The notes: generated from the sequence alone by a model not told the origin. A DNA stretch of 48,975 bases from an uncultured Clostridia bacterium (GCA_944380395.1 CALWHM010000013.1:1-48975); one strand, 5' to 3'. Positions 22,237 to 30,945 are shown, numbered from the stretch's first letter. Program-made: numbers and translations.

Positions 22237-24849
22237 TCAGTTTGATTTTTTCATATCGTTACTTTCTTGCTTTTTTCTCTTTTTCTCTTCGTCGCGCGCC
22301 TTTATCTTTTCACGCACTCTTTCACGATACGCGAGCAGTTTGTTTTCTATCTGCAAGAGTTTTTCGTCCAGCTTGGCGCCGTACTTTTTCTCAATGTGTC
22401 TGCCCGCAAACAGCGCTGCTATATTCACTGCCGTGCCCGCGACCGCCGCAAGCGCTATCCAGCCCGCGTCCGCCGTCCCCTCCAACGGTATCATACCCAA
22501 AAACGTTTCGTCAGGTCCGAACCAATCTCCTATCAGATAGTAGTCCGCATAAATGGCGGCTATCGCCACGGCGAACATAACGCCCGTCACTATTAAGCGG
22601 AATTTGTCGGGCGGCAGAGAGATCAATATCAGGCACATAAAGCCCGTGAAAGTGAGCGCCATACCCGTGACGGACACCACGTACGCTTCGTCCGCGGCGG
22701 CAAAAACGCCGTTCATTCCCAAAGGATAGATAATAGCCACCGCCGTTATGAGCGCAAGTGAGGCGGGCAGAGCCGCTTTCAGCACATTGCGCATAAAGTT
22801 GCCCTTGACGCGCCGCGCGTTGCCCTTTTGCATGGCAAACGCCAAGGAAGGCACGCCTATCACAAAGAACTCCAACAAAAGCAGCTGTTTTGTGCTGATG
22901 GGGTAGCTTATCGCGGGGTTTACAAATCCCGCTATCGCAAATGCGAGCGTGAGCACCATTATGGCGATGTTCTTCATTATATACAGCGCTGACACCTTTT
23001 CTATATTGCCGATGACCGACCTGCCCTCATTGACTATGGTGGGCAGCGTGCCGAAATTGTTATCCGTGAGTATTATGCGCGATATGTTGCGCGCGACTTC
23101 GTTGGCGGAGGCAAAGGAGATGGAGCAGTCGCTCTCGCGCAGAGCCTTCACGTCGTTCACGCCGTCGCCTACCATTCCCACCGTTCTGCCCTTTCTTTGC
23201 AGACAGCGCACTATATCCCGCTTTTGTTCGGGGGATACCCTGCCGAACACCACGCCTTCTTCCGCCTTTTCTTCAAGTTCCTTCTTGGAGAGTTCGCGGC
23301 AGTTGACCCATTTATCCGCATTGTACACGCCCGTTTTTGAAGCGATGTTGGACACGGTTTCGGGATCGTCCCCGGAGATTATCTTCACGTCCACGTCGTT
23401 TTTGTAGAACCACTCCAACGTGCTGCGCACGTCCGTCCTCAAACTGTCTTCCAAAATGAATATGTCCAGCGGCACGGTCTTTTCGGGGACTGCTTCGGAT
23501 ATAGGACCGTCGTATTCCGCCAAAAGCACGCTCCTTCTGCCCAAACGCGACTGCGCGGACAGATATTCCTTGGCTTCGTCGGAGAGCACCGTCACATACT
23601 CGGGCGCTCCCAAAAGATAGGACTTGCCGCCTTTGAGCGTTATTGCGCTGTACTTTCTTTGAGAAGAAAAGGAGAGCGCGTCCGAATATTCCAACACGTT
23701 TCCGCCCTCAAACTTCTTATCCAAAGCGCGGGCGGTGGACTTTTTGTCCTTGGTGGCTTCCGTGAACGTGCACATAAGGTCGCCAAGTTCCGCGTCGGAG
23801 GCTTTGAGCGTTTTTATGTCCACCACTTCCAAATCGCCGCTTGTTATCGTGCCCGTCTTGTCCAGCAGAAGCGTGTCCACGCGCGCCAGCATCTCCACGC
23901 TGTAAAGATCCTGAGGAAGCGCGGAATGCTTGGAAAGCCTGAGCACGGACACCGCAAGCGCCGTGGACATCATCACGAACATACCCACGGGGATCATACC
24001 TATAATACTTGAAGATACGGTGATTATCGTCTGCTTCCAGCTGTTCCAATCGTCCATCTGCGCCGCCAAACGCTCGGATATCGTCAGAATGACCGCCAGC
24101 ACGGCGAGTATAACGGTGGCGACTTTTATAAAGTTGTTTATGGAATTGAATATGCGCGACTTGGGGCGCTCCACCTTGCGCGCCGCGCGGGCGATGCTTT
24201 CAATATAGCAATCCTTGCCCACCCTGTCCGCACGCGCCACGGCTTGACCTTCCATAACTATACTGCCGGCATAAATGCTCTCCCCGACCGTGCGCTTTAC
24301 GGGAACGGATTCGCCCGTCAAAATGGACTCGTCCACCTCGACGTATCCCTCCGCTATGACGCTGTCCACGGGGACCTGCGCGCCCGCTTCGGCGATGTAC
24401 ACGTCGTCAAGCACCAGCTCTTTTGTGGAAATCTCCTTCTTTACTCCGTCGCGTATGACCGCGCAGGAAGATTCCACCGTCAAAGACAGCTTTTCCACAG
24501 ACTGCTTTGCCTTTATCTCCTGCACGATGCCTATCACCATACTGATGATTATTATCGAAGAAGAAAGCGCATAGTCCGCCGCTCCTATGCAGATGAGCAA
24601 CAGCATCAAAAACAGCGTTACGATATTGCAAAAGCTGAAAACGTTTTCAAAAATTATCCTAGGATAAGACTTCGCCCTGTTGATGGGTTTGATATTTACA
24701 AGATTTTCTTCTCCCCTTTGAGTAACCTGCGCGCCGCTCAATCCGACGCTTATTTCGGGAGAAAATCTTTCCGCGTTCTTATAATTGCGGCTGCCGTCAT
24801 TTTTCTTATTGCGCGCACGCCGCAACCTGAGTTCAGAAAAACGTCCCAT
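22237..24849 (-). CDS. HAD-IC P-type cation ATPase (Exp7/CaxP-like group)
   Basis: The 870-residue ATPase has TGES (178-181), phosphorylated D330 in DKTGT, a KMS-like nucleotide region, SGDD near residue 490 and the MVGDGVNDVKAL hinge. The ion-binding helix reads IPVGMF instead of the PEGL of common calcium pumps. The N-terminal SYPRIIFENVFSFCN segment resembles the Firmicutes group containing pneumococcal CaxP/Exp7, a calcium exporter. There are about ten membrane segments and a Lys-rich C-terminal tail (about 830-870). Ion specificity is inferred only. AGAGGTGAT precedes the ATG. Confidence 0.88.
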   Translation of the reverse strand: MGRFSELRLRRARNKKNDGSRNYKNAERFSPEISVGLSGAQVTQRGEENLVNIKPINRAKSYPRIIFENVFSFCNIVTLFLMLLLICIGAADYALSSSIIIISMVIGIVQEIKAKQSVEKLSLTVESSCAVIRDGVKKEISTKELVLDDVYIAEAGAQVPVDSVIAEGYVEVDESILTGESVPVKRTVGESIYAGSIVMEGQAVARADRVGKDCYIESIARAARKVERPKSRIFNSINNFIKVATVILAVLAVILTISERLAAQMDDWNSWKQTIITVSSSIIGMIPVGMFVMMSTALAVSVLRLSKHSALPQDLYSVEMLARVDTLLLDKTGTITSGDLEVVDIKTLKASDAELGDLMCTFTEATKDKKSTARALDKKFEGGNVLEYSDALSFSSQRKYSAITLKGGKSYLLGAPEYVTVLSDEAKEYLSAQSRLGRRSVLLAEYDGPISEAVPEKTVPLDIFILEDSLRTDVRSTLEWFYKNDVDVKIISGDDPETVSNIASKTGVYNADKWVNCRELSKKELEEKAEEGVVFGRVSPEQKRDIVRCLQRKGRTVGMVGDGVNDVKALRESDCSISFASANEVARNISRIILTDNNFGTLPTIVNEGRSVIGNIEKVSALYIMKNIAIMVLTLAFAIAGFVNPAISYPISTKQLLLLEFFVIGVPSLAFAMQKGNARRVKGNFMRNVLKAALPASLALITAVAIIYPLGMNGVFAAADEAYVVSVTGMALTFTGFMCLILISLPPDKFRLIVTGVMFAVAIAAIYADYYLIGDWFGPDETFLGMIPLEGTADAGWIALAAVAGTAVNIAALFAGRHIEKKYGAKLDEKLLQIENKLLAYRERVREKIKARDEEKKRKKQESNDMKKSN

Positions 24850-24904
24850 ATCACCTCTCGACGCGTCCCCTACGCGCCCGTTAGTTTTTTCCTTTCCCGC
24901 TAAA

Positions 24905-24934
24905 ATTATATAATGCGTAAAGTCTGAGTGTCAA
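24905..24934 (-). promoter_or_regulatory. Promoter of the P-type ATPase gene
   Basis: Leftward TTGACA (24934-24929) and TATAAT (24910-24905) are spaced by 18 bases, about 55 bases before the ATG. Confidence 0.8.
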
Positions 24935-24988
24935 CAAAACCGCGCACTTTGTCGTTTTATTCGTAAATTTTAACGATTTCTTAGGGAT

Positions 24989-25606
24989 TTATTCCTGAAT
25001 GTTATCTTTTGCAAGCGAAAATTCGCATCCGCAATAATTCTGCCTGTACAGAGAATATCTGCGGCTTAACAAAATCGAATGCTTGTATCCTTCTTTTTTC
25101 TTGAAGTCGGACGGCAGAAATTCCACGCCCTCGCGCGCTTGGATTTCCCGCCCTATTTCATTGATAAGCGGCGCGTTTTTATGCGGACTCACCGTCAGCG
25201 TGGTGGCGAACATATCGCACCCCAATGTCTTAGCCGCCCGCGCGGCGGCGGTGAGGCGCAGTCTGAAACACTCCGTGCAGCGCGCTCCGCCCTCCTTTTC
25301 CCCTTCCAAGCCCTTTACGGCGGCAAGGAAAAGCGTGTGGTCGTAATCGCAGTCGCACACCTTTACCTGCGGATACGCCTCTTTTATAAAACGCATCTGT
25401 TCGCTTTTGCGCTTTTCGTACTCTTCAACGGGAAATATGTTGGGATTGAAATATAAAACCGTGACTTTCGCAAGCGGTGCAAGCACGCTCAAACAATGCG
25501 AAGAACACGGCGCGCAGCAACTGTGCAGCAGCAACGACGGCGGAGTTTGCGCCGCGCTCAGCCTTTCGAGCATAAGTTTATTGTAGTCCGGCTTCAAATT
25601 TTGCAA
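24989..25606 (-). CDS. queH: Epoxyqueuosine reductase QueH
   Basis: QueH reduces epoxyqueuosine to queuosine in tRNA wobble positions. The 205-residue protein (formerly DUF208) has the metal and cluster cysteines in HSCCAPCSSHC near residue 28, RCTECFRLRL near 109 and YCGCEFS near the C-terminus, plus YFNPNIFPVEEYEKRK. It replaces the unrelated QueG in many Firmicutes. The gene overlaps the end of darA by 13 bases and is cotranscribed with it. Confidence 0.93.
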   Translation of the reverse strand: MQNLKPDYNKLMLERLSAAQTPPSLLLHSCCAPCSSHCLSVLAPLAKVTVLYFNPNIFPVEEYEKRKSEQMRFIKEAYPQVKVCDCDYDHTLFLAAVKGLEGEKEGGARCTECFRLRLTAAARAAKTLGCDMFATTLTVSPHKNAPLINEIGREIQAREGVEFLPSDFKKKEGYKHSILLSRRYSLYRQNYCGCEFSLAKDNIQE

Positions 25607-25926
25607 TATCTGTCCACATCCATTACGAATATCGTGGCTCCGCCTATCGTTTCGTTCACGGGAGCCATGTTGCCCGTATAGTTAAGCCCGGGCATGGCGG
25701 TGGGAGGCACATATATGACCTTATTCCTCTTCCCCGCATGCGAACGGAGTATATCTATCACCTTTTCCACCTTCTCATCTTCCGTGCCGATGAGCAAAGT
25801 TACGTTCTTTTTTCTCAAAAACGCGCCCGTTGTGGCAAGCTTGGTGACCACAAAGCCGCTGTCGTTCAGCGCGTGCGTGGTGGTTTCTTCATCCTCCTTT
25901 CTCAGGATAGCCCATACCATTTTCAT
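25594..25926 (-). CDS. darA: Cyclic-di-AMP receptor, PII-like (DarA/PstA family)
   Basis: The 110-residue PII-like protein matches DarA in length and in the segments HALNDSGFVVTKLATTGAFLRKKNVTLLIG and GATIFVMDVDRY. It binds c-di-AMP as a trimer; its downstream partner is unknown in the family. A GGAGG site precedes the ATG. The overlap with queH shows translational coupling, an arrangement without an obvious functional link. Confidence 0.93.
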   Translation of the reverse strand: MKMVWAILRKEDEETTTHALNDSGFVVTKLATTGAFLRKKNVTLLIGTEDEKVEKVIDILRSHAGKRNKVIYVPPTAMPGLNYTGNMAPVNETIGGATIFVMDVDRYCKI

Positions 25927-26012
25927 AATTTCCCTCCGATATGCGCCGAAAACAACTTGCCGCGCCTCAACTCTAACGAAACAAGCGCCCTCATCTTGCG
26001 CTCACGAATAAT

Positions 26013-26041
26013 ATTTTATCACATAACTTTTTGTTTTTCAA
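26013..26041 (-). promoter_or_regulatory. Promoter of darA-queH
   Basis: Leftward TTGAAA (26041-26036) and TAAAAT (26018-26013) are spaced by 17 bases, with a leader of about 80 bases. Confidence 0.7.
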
Positions 26042-26072
26042 GCGGGAACTTTCCGCCCTCTTACATAAAAAA

Positions 26073-26116
26073 CCGCAGGCAACGCCGCGCCGAAGAAAAT
26101 TCGGCACGGAGCCTGC
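26073..26116 (-). terminator. Terminator of the small membrane protein gene
   Basis: Two-tier stem: GCAGGC with GCCTGC outside and CCGAA with TTCGG inside, followed on the leftward strand by a T6 run at 26072-26067. Confidence 0.8.
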
Positions 26117-26131
26117 TTTTTGCGCCTGTCC

Positions 26132-26353
26132 TTATTGGAAAAGCAGATGCTTGGTTATCAATACCCAGATAACGTCCAGCCAGCCGATGATGATACCCGC
26201 AAACGTGACCACAAGGCAGACGATAAGCCTTATCACTCCCGGCTTTTTAATGAAAGTAGACCACCTGACCACAATCTCCGTTATCCAGTTGACTACCGGG
26301 ATAAGAAGAAGTATCACCTGCACCAGGCGGCTTTGCTTATTAAACCACGTCAT
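26132..26353 (-). CDS. Small membrane protein with two hydrophobic segments
   Basis: The 73-residue protein begins MTWFNKQSRLVQVILLLIP and has two hydrophobic segments (about residues 10-26 and 41-66) separated by a short basic stretch with FIKKPG. An AGGGGG site precedes the ATG and it has its own promoter and terminator, so it is a monocistronic unit. I recognise the type as a short conserved Firmicutes membrane protein, but no function can be assigned. Confidence 0.75.
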   Translation of the reverse strand: MTWFNKQSRLVQVILLLIPVVNWITEIVVRWSTFIKKPGVIRLIVCLVVTFAGIIIGWLDVIWVLITKHLLFQ

Positions 26354-26406
26354 GGCATTTACCCCCTATTCAGATTTGCACATTTTTATTATATGTACCT
26401 GAATAT

Positions 26407-26435
26407 ATTATACTCTTTTCCGTGCGCGCGGTCAA
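26407..26435 (-). promoter_or_regulatory. Promoter of the small membrane protein gene
   Basis: Leftward TTGACC (26435-26430) and TATAAT (26412-26407) are spaced by 17 bases. Confidence 0.8.
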
Positions 26436-26497
26436 TATATGCAAAAAAATTTTACTTTGTTTATTATCTGCTTTATCCGTAATCGCCGTCCAAACGT

Positions 26498-26526
26498 TTG
26501 CTTATGGCGCGCGCTTGATGTATTAT
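26498..26526 (+). promoter_or_regulatory. Candidate promoter giving a leaderless thiN mRNA
   Basis: TTGCTT (26498-26503) and TATTAT (26521-26526) are spaced by 17 bases. The -10 box ends 6 bases before the ATG at 26533. Confidence 0.55.
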
Positions 26527-26532
26527 ATCCGT

Positions 26533-27144
26533 ATGAAGTATTACATAGTGGGCGCAGGCGAATTTGCGAAAGAAAAATTTTGTCCGGACAAAGACGACGT
26601 TGTCATAGCCGCGGACGCGGGCATACTGTACACCGGGAATAGAGCCGACTTTGCCATTGGCGATTGGGATTCGTTACACGGCTGTCCGAAAGATGTGGAA
26701 ACTCTCACCCTTCCCGTTATGAAGGACTATACGGATACGGGGGAAGCGGTGGATTACGCGCTTAAAAGCGGAGCGCGGGAGATAGTGTTGTTCGGCGCGG
26801 GCGGCGGCAGGTTGGATCACAGCCTTGCCAATCTGCAATATTTGGCTTGGCTGGCGGAGCGCAAAATCGAAGCAAGTATGGTCTGCCCCGACTGCACGAT
26901 TTACGCCATGGCGCAAGGCGGGCGCGACTTTTTCTGCACGGGCAAAACTTTATCCGTGATTCCTATGCGCGATAACGTGACGATAAGCATAAGCGGAGTG
27001 AGATACCCGCTTGATAAACGCGTCTTGCCCAAGGACAATCCCGGTTTGGGCGTGAGCAACGTGGTAACCGAGGAATGCGCGCACATCATAGTGCACGAAG
27101 GCGTTGTTTTGGTGATAGTAAATGATAAACTGTGCGATATTTGA
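26533..27144 (+). CDS. thiN: Thiamine pyrophosphokinase
   Basis: ThiN makes thiamine diphosphate from thiamine and ATP. The 203-residue protein has VIAADAG near residue 27, the acidic FAIGDWDS motif near 44, DYTDTGEAVDYAL, and GGGRLDHSLANLQYL near 94, all hallmarks of the family. I prefer the ATG at 26533; another in-frame ATG lies at 26518 but would be inside the promoter. No Shine-Dalgarno is present at either. The stop overlaps the next gene by 23 bases. Confidence 0.92.
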   Translation: MKYYIVGAGEFAKEKFCPDKDDVVIAADAGILYTGNRADFAIGDWDSLHGCPKDVETLTLPVMKDYTDTGEAVDYALKSGAREIVLFGAGGGRLDHSLANLQYLAWLAERKIEASMVCPDCTIYAMAQGGRDFFCTGKTLSVIPMRDNVTISISGVRYPLDKRVLPKDNPGLGVSNVVTEECAHIIVHEGVVLVIVNDKLCDI

Positions 27145-27769
27145 CCTGGACGGCACTATTTTGAATACGCTGGGAGATCTGCACGCCGCGGTCAACCACG
27201 CAATGCGCACGTTCGACAAGCCCGAGCATTCGCTGGATGAGGTGCGCCGAATGGTGGGAAACGGCGTAGCCAAACTTATAAGCCGCGCGCTGCCGAAAGA
27301 CAGTCAAGACTTGTCCGCAGCCGCCCTAATATGCTTCAAAGAATATTACGAAAGCCACATATGCGTGCATACCCGCCCCTATGAAGGCATAGAGCAAATG
27401 CTGAAAACGCTGAAAGAGCGCGGAATAAAATGCGCGGTACTCACCAATAAGCACGACGGAGCCGCGCGTATGCTGGCTGATAAATTTTTCGCGGGTATGT
27501 TTGACATCGTGCACGGAGGCAGGGCGGAAGTTGCGCTCAAACCCGCCCCGGAAGGACTGCTTTTATTGTGCAGGGAGTTGGGCTCAAGCCCGGAAAACTG
27601 CGTTATGACGGGCGATTCTGCCGTAGATATTTTAACGGGCAAAGCCGCGGGCACACACACGGCGGGCGTAAGCTGGGGATTCAGAAGCCGCGACGAATTG
27701 CGCCTTGCCGGCGCGGAATATATAGCGGACACGGCTAAAAATCTTACCGAATTTTTGCTCTCACTTTAA
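27122..27769 (+). CDS. HAD-superfamily phosphatase, phosphoglycolate-phosphatase-like
   Basis: The 215-residue protein has HAD motif I (FDLDGT, nucleophile D8 and acid D10), motif II Thr in AVLTNKH, a Lys in ALKPAPEG and motif IV MTGDSAVDI. The helical cap between motifs I and II places it in the Gph/PGP group of subclass I. The substrate may be phosphoglycolate or another small phosphate ester. Its ATG lies 23 bases inside thiN, so the two are translationally coupled. Confidence 0.88.
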   Translation: MINCAIFDLDGTILNTLGDLHAAVNHAMRTFDKPEHSLDEVRRMVGNGVAKLISRALPKDSQDLSAAALICFKEYYESHICVHTRPYEGIEQMLKTLKERGIKCAVLTNKHDGAARMLADKFFAGMFDIVHGGRAEVALKPAPEGLLLLCRELGSSPENCVMTGDSAVDILTGKAAGTHTAGVSWGFRSRDELRLAGAEYIADTAKNLTEFLLSL

Positions 27770-27815
27770 CGCTTACCGCCATACGAACATATATCGCGTT
27801 TTTATACAAACTCCG

Positions 27816-27831
27816 CCCGCAATATTGCGGG
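27816..27831 (+). terminator. Terminator after the thiN-HAD pair
   Basis: CCCGCAATATTGCGGG forms a 6-bp stem with an ATAT loop and is followed by TGTTTTGCTC. Confidence 0.65.
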
Positions 27832-27868
27832 TGTTTTGCTCTTATGCGTAATTTTTTTTCGGCGCATA

Positions 27869-27897
27869 TTGAAATACGCCTTGAAACGTAGTAAAAT
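27869..27897 (+). promoter_or_regulatory. Promoter of the FAD oxidoreductase gene
   Basis: TTGAAA (27869-27874) and TAAAAT (27892-27897) are spaced by 17 bases. Confidence 0.65.
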
Positions 27898-27934
27898 ATA
27901 GTTGAATAAATGGCTGATGCCAAGGGAGAATATT

Positions 27935-29239
27935 ATGAAAATTATCGTAGCGGGCGCAGGCGTAGGCGGTCTGCATGCGGCAAGACTGCTGGCGGAAGGC
28001 GGAGCAGACGTAACGGTGCTGGAACAGGCAAAGAGCGTGGAGCAAATGCGCTATTTGTGGCATGACGACGTATGCGCGGACGCGTTGAAGCAGGCGGGAC
28101 TGCCCCTGCCCGAAGGAAGTTTCCCCAAAAAAGACTGGACTTTTATCGCCCCGAACGGTGCGGCGCGCGGTATGCACGAAGACAACCCCGATATGTCCGT
28201 TATGCGCAATAAGTTAAATGAAGAAATGGTGAACGCGGCGGTAAAAGCGGGCGCAAAAGTGATGTTCGGTATGAATGTTGCGTGCCCCGTGACATGCGAC
28301 GGAGCGGTGGCGGGCGTTATTGCGGGCGGAAGGGAATTTACCGCGGATCTTGTAATAGACAGCTTGGGCGCAAATTCTCCGCTGAAAGACTTCCTGCCCT
28401 CCGCCATAAAAGTTACGGCTCACGCCCCTTATGAAGTTTTTCACGTATACCGCGCATTTTATAAGAAGAACGCCGACGCGCCGCCCGCGGAATACACAAA
28501 CAAAGTATATATGAAGCATTTGGGCGAGGCGGGCATTTCGTGGGCGATACAAGACGAAAACACGGTGGACGTGCTTATCGGAAGAATAGGCGCCCTGCCC
28601 GACGGCACACTGCAAAACGCCCTCAAACATATAAAGAGCGAAAATCCCACGATAGGCTCAGAGATAGTTGCGGGCGGAGGCAGATATATAATTCCCGTGC
28701 GCTATCCCGCTCCGCGTATGGTGGCGGACGGATACGCGCTTATCGGGGACAGCGCATATATGACGATCCCCATGCTGGGAAGCGGCATAGCCTCCTCCCT
28801 TGCCGCGGCAAAAATGCTGTCCGACTGCGTTTTGAACGCTCTTAGGGCGGGTGCTAGCGATAAAAAAGCCGCAAGCATACAAAACCTGTGGAATTATGAA
28901 GTATCCTTCTTCCGCGCCTATGCCGACCATTGCGGCGTGGATATAATAAAGCGCGGCGTTTTGGGGCTGAAAGACAAAACGCTCAGCTTTATACTCACTT
29001 CAAAAGTGCTGGATAACGCTCAGATATGCGACTTGGCAAAGGGCAGGCTGCTCCGCCCGAGCATAAAAGACCTGATTCGAATGGCGGGTGCGGCGGGAAT
29101 ACGCGCCGTTTCCCTTCTGCCCGTAGCAATGCTTATCGCAAGGGCGCGCCTCACGGCGAAATTTGCCGCAAAAATACCCGAAAAATACGACGAATTAAAG
29201 GTAAATAAGTGGGTGGAAAAGCTGGAACGCAGATTTTAG
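27935..29239 (+). CDS. FAD-dependent oxidoreductase, geranylgeranyl-reductase-like
   Basis: The 434-residue flavoprotein starts with a Rossmann FAD motif (GAGVGGLHAARLLAEGG, then E near residue 33 for the ribose) and has the second FAD motif ALIGDSAYMTIPMLGSGI near 271. This layout is shared by geranylgeranyl reductases and related monooxygenase-fold enzymes. The C-terminal 120 residues are helical and basic. The substrate is not evident. An AAGGGAG site is 7 bases before the chosen ATG; 11 upstream codons in frame are not used because they precede that site. Confidence 0.82.
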   Translation: MKIIVAGAGVGGLHAARLLAEGGADVTVLEQAKSVEQMRYLWHDDVCADALKQAGLPLPEGSFPKKDWTFIAPNGAARGMHEDNPDMSVMRNKLNEEMVNAAVKAGAKVMFGMNVACPVTCDGAVAGVIAGGREFTADLVIDSLGANSPLKDFLPSAIKVTAHAPYEVFHVYRAFYKKNADAPPAEYTNKVYMKHLGEAGISWAIQDENTVDVLIGRIGALPDGTLQNALKHIKSENPTIGSEIVAGGGRYIIPVRYPAPRMVADGYALIGDSAYMTIPMLGSGIASSLAAAKMLSDCVLNALRAGASDKKAASIQNLWNYEVSFFRAYADHCGVDIIKRGVLGLKDKTLSFILTSKVLDNAQICDLAKGRLLRPSIKDLIRMAGAAGIRAVSLLPVAMLIARARLTAKFAAKIPEKYDELKVNKWVEKLERRF

Positions 29240-29363
29240 CCGCCCAACGCCCGAATGTGCACGCATAAAAGCCGAAAAATTTACGCCGATAAAAGAGCGC
29301 GCGGTAATATACACAGTTTTTGAATGCAAATTTTAAGCTATATCCGCCGCGCTTTGCGCCTGT

Positions 29364-29834
29364 TCAGACCGGTTTGGTCACATCCACCCAGCCCAGGGCG
29401 CGGGAAAGATTGAAAAGTTCGTCCACGCTCAGGCGCACGGCGCTGTTACTGCTGCCCGCGGCGGGATAAATCACGTCAAACCGCTTTAACGATTCGTCCA
29501 GATAAACCGCAACTCCGTCCTTGGCGCAGAACGGGCACACGCCTCCCGGCTTAAATCCCGTGAGTTCTTCCACCATATCAAAGGGGATCATCTTGGCTTT
29601 TTGAGCAAACCGCGCCTTGAATTTACCGTTATCCACTTTCACATCCCCCGCCGCAACTATCAATAAAGCCCCTTCGTGCGTGAGAAAAGATATAGTCTTT
29701 GCTATGCGCGCCGCCTCGCAGCCCACCGCCTGAGCGGCAAGCTCCACAGTTGCGCTGGAAACCTCGAACTGCATTACCCTGTCCCCGTATCCGCTTTCCG
29801 CCAAGTATGCCTTGATAACGTCAAAATTCATCAT
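29364..29834 (-). CDS. YbaK/EbsC-type aminoacyl-tRNA deacylase
   Basis: The 156-residue protein belongs to the YbaK/ProX family, which hydrolyses mischarged tRNA such as Cys-tRNA(Pro) or Ala-tRNA(Pro). It shows the family Lys in ARIAKTISF, the DVKVDNGKFKARF segment, a GFKPGGVCPF motif near residue 93 and a GSSNSAVRLSVDEL C-terminal motif. The start could be the first or second Met; AGAGGT lies upstream. It has its own promoter. Confidence 0.88.
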   Translation of the reverse strand: MMNFDVIKAYLAESGYGDRVMQFEVSSATVELAAQAVGCEAARIAKTISFLTHEGALLIVAAGDVKVDNGKFKARFAQKAKMIPFDMVEELTGFKPGGVCPFCAKDGVAVYLDESLKRFDVIYPAAGSSNSAVRLSVDELFNLSRALGWVDVTKPV

Positions 29835-29866
29835 ATGTCCGACCTCTTTTGCCTATGAGTAATATT

Positions 29867-29895
29867 ATTGTACCCAAAGCAAACTTTTATTGCAA
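29867..29895 (-). promoter_or_regulatory. Promoter of the YbaK-type gene
   Basis: Leftward TTGCAA (29895-29890) and TACAAT (29872-29867) are spaced by 17 bases. Confidence 0.65.
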
Positions 29896-30252
29896 CAAAA
29901 AACCTCGCATTACTTAAAAGTGCACATAAAATACATATAAAATATTTATTTTAGCCATATCGGCGATATTTTTATTTCAAGATAATTCGACGCCAATTGT
30001 CGATTTTCGCGCACAGATATTTACGCCAGTGCGCATAAGTGCATAAAATATACATTTTATTTGCACACTGCCTTGACTCAATACATTATAATTTTTACCG
30101 CAACAATTTTATTATATATGTCAATAGTGCACAAAACATACAATAACCACAAAAGCCTTATGCGTTTTGAGCACATTGTGCGCAGAAATTATCGTATTAT
30201 AAAATATTCATTATAAAGCTTGCAATTTTCGATAAGTTTGCCGCGCCTGCCT
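29896..30252. other. A/T-rich noncoding stretch with recurrent GTGCA motifs
   Basis: No gene is visible in these 357 bases. Three similar motifs occur: AAGTGCACATAAAATACAT near 29929, AAGTGCATAAAATATACAT near 30037 and AGTGCACAAAACATACA near 30127. The middle one continues into TTTTATTTGCAC and so forms an imperfect dyad with GTGCA arms. These may be regulator sites; the GTGCA/TGCAC core is also in the palindromes at 15286-15359. Confidence 0.45.
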
Positions 30253-30804
30253 TTACAATTTCATTATACCGCGCAGTCTTTCCAAACAGCCGTTGCAAAT
30301 AAGGCAGTCGTTTGCGGCGCGGTGCGCGCCCTCCACGGATATGCCGAAGTACTCCGCCACGGTAGTCTGCTTGTGATCGGGAAGTTGCGGAAGATACCTG
30401 CGCGCATAGCGCAGCACATCCACGTAATCGTTGGAAAGCGGCTTTCCCAAGTGCGCCATCAAGTTATCGTACAAAAAATTTATATCGAAATTCACGTTAT
30501 ATCCCACTATAACGTCGCCGCCAAGGAAGTCTGAAAAAGTACTCAGCGCCCACTCTATGTCCGCTCCTGCGTCAGCCATCTGCTGCGTTATCCCCGTAAG
30601 ATTTGTTATAAACCACGATACGCGTCCCTTGGGCTTGACAAGGGTGGAAAACTTGTCCACCTCCGCACCGGAGCGGTATTTTATTGCGGATATTTCAATT
30701 ATTTCGCTTACGGCAGATGAAAGACCCGTGGTTTCTATATCCACCACGGTGTAGTCGTTCGGAATATATTCCAGATGTTTTCCCTTGTCGCTTCTTATGT
30801 TCAT
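30253..30804 (-). CDS. DnaQ-like 3'-5' exonuclease
   Basis: The 183-residue protein is a stand-alone DEDDh exonuclease related to DNA polymerase III epsilon: D22 and E24 in VVDIETTGL, D107 in YNVNFDINFLYD, and the final HRAANDCLIC motif with His and Asp. It could proofread, trim RNA or act in repair. The N-terminus (MNIRSDKGKHLEYIPNDYTV) is short, so the chosen ATG is well supported. No Shine-Dalgarno is visible and TATAAT ends 6 bases upstream of the ATG. Confidence 0.88.
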   Translation of the reverse strand: MNIRSDKGKHLEYIPNDYTVVDIETTGLSSAVSEIIEISAIKYRSGAEVDKFSTLVKPKGRVSWFITNLTGITQQMADAGADIEWALSTFSDFLGGDVIVGYNVNFDINFLYDNLMAHLGKPLSNDYVDVLRYARRYLPQLPDHKQTTVAEYFGISVEGAHRAANDCLICNGCLERLRGIMKL

Positions 30805-30810
30805 AGCTAT

Positions 30811-30819
30811 ATTATAGCA
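30811..30819 (-). promoter_or_regulatory. Extended -10 promoter giving a leaderless exonuclease mRNA
   Basis: Leftward TGCTATAAT is an extended -10 element ending 6 bases before the ATG at 30804. No good -35 is required for this class. Confidence 0.6.
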
Positions 30820-30874
30820 GATAAACGCGTCAAAATGGGTACTTTTTGAAAATTTTTCCGTTTTTTTGCCGCCA

Positions 30875-30903
30875 TTGACATAAGGAGCCGTTTGGACTAT
30901 AAT
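30875..30903 (+). promoter_or_regulatory. Consensus sigma-A promoter of the aldo/keto reductase gene
   Basis: TTGACA (30875-30880) and TATAAT (30898-30903) are spaced by exactly 17 bases. Confidence 0.88.
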
Positions 30904-30945
30904 ATCTTATGATATACGAATAACGACGATATTCGGAGGTGGAAA

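Noticed and set aside
26361-26532. TPP riboswitch upstream of thiN
   Set aside because: No CUGAGA or ACCUGAU-type thi-box motif occurs and the promoter lies directly at the ATG.
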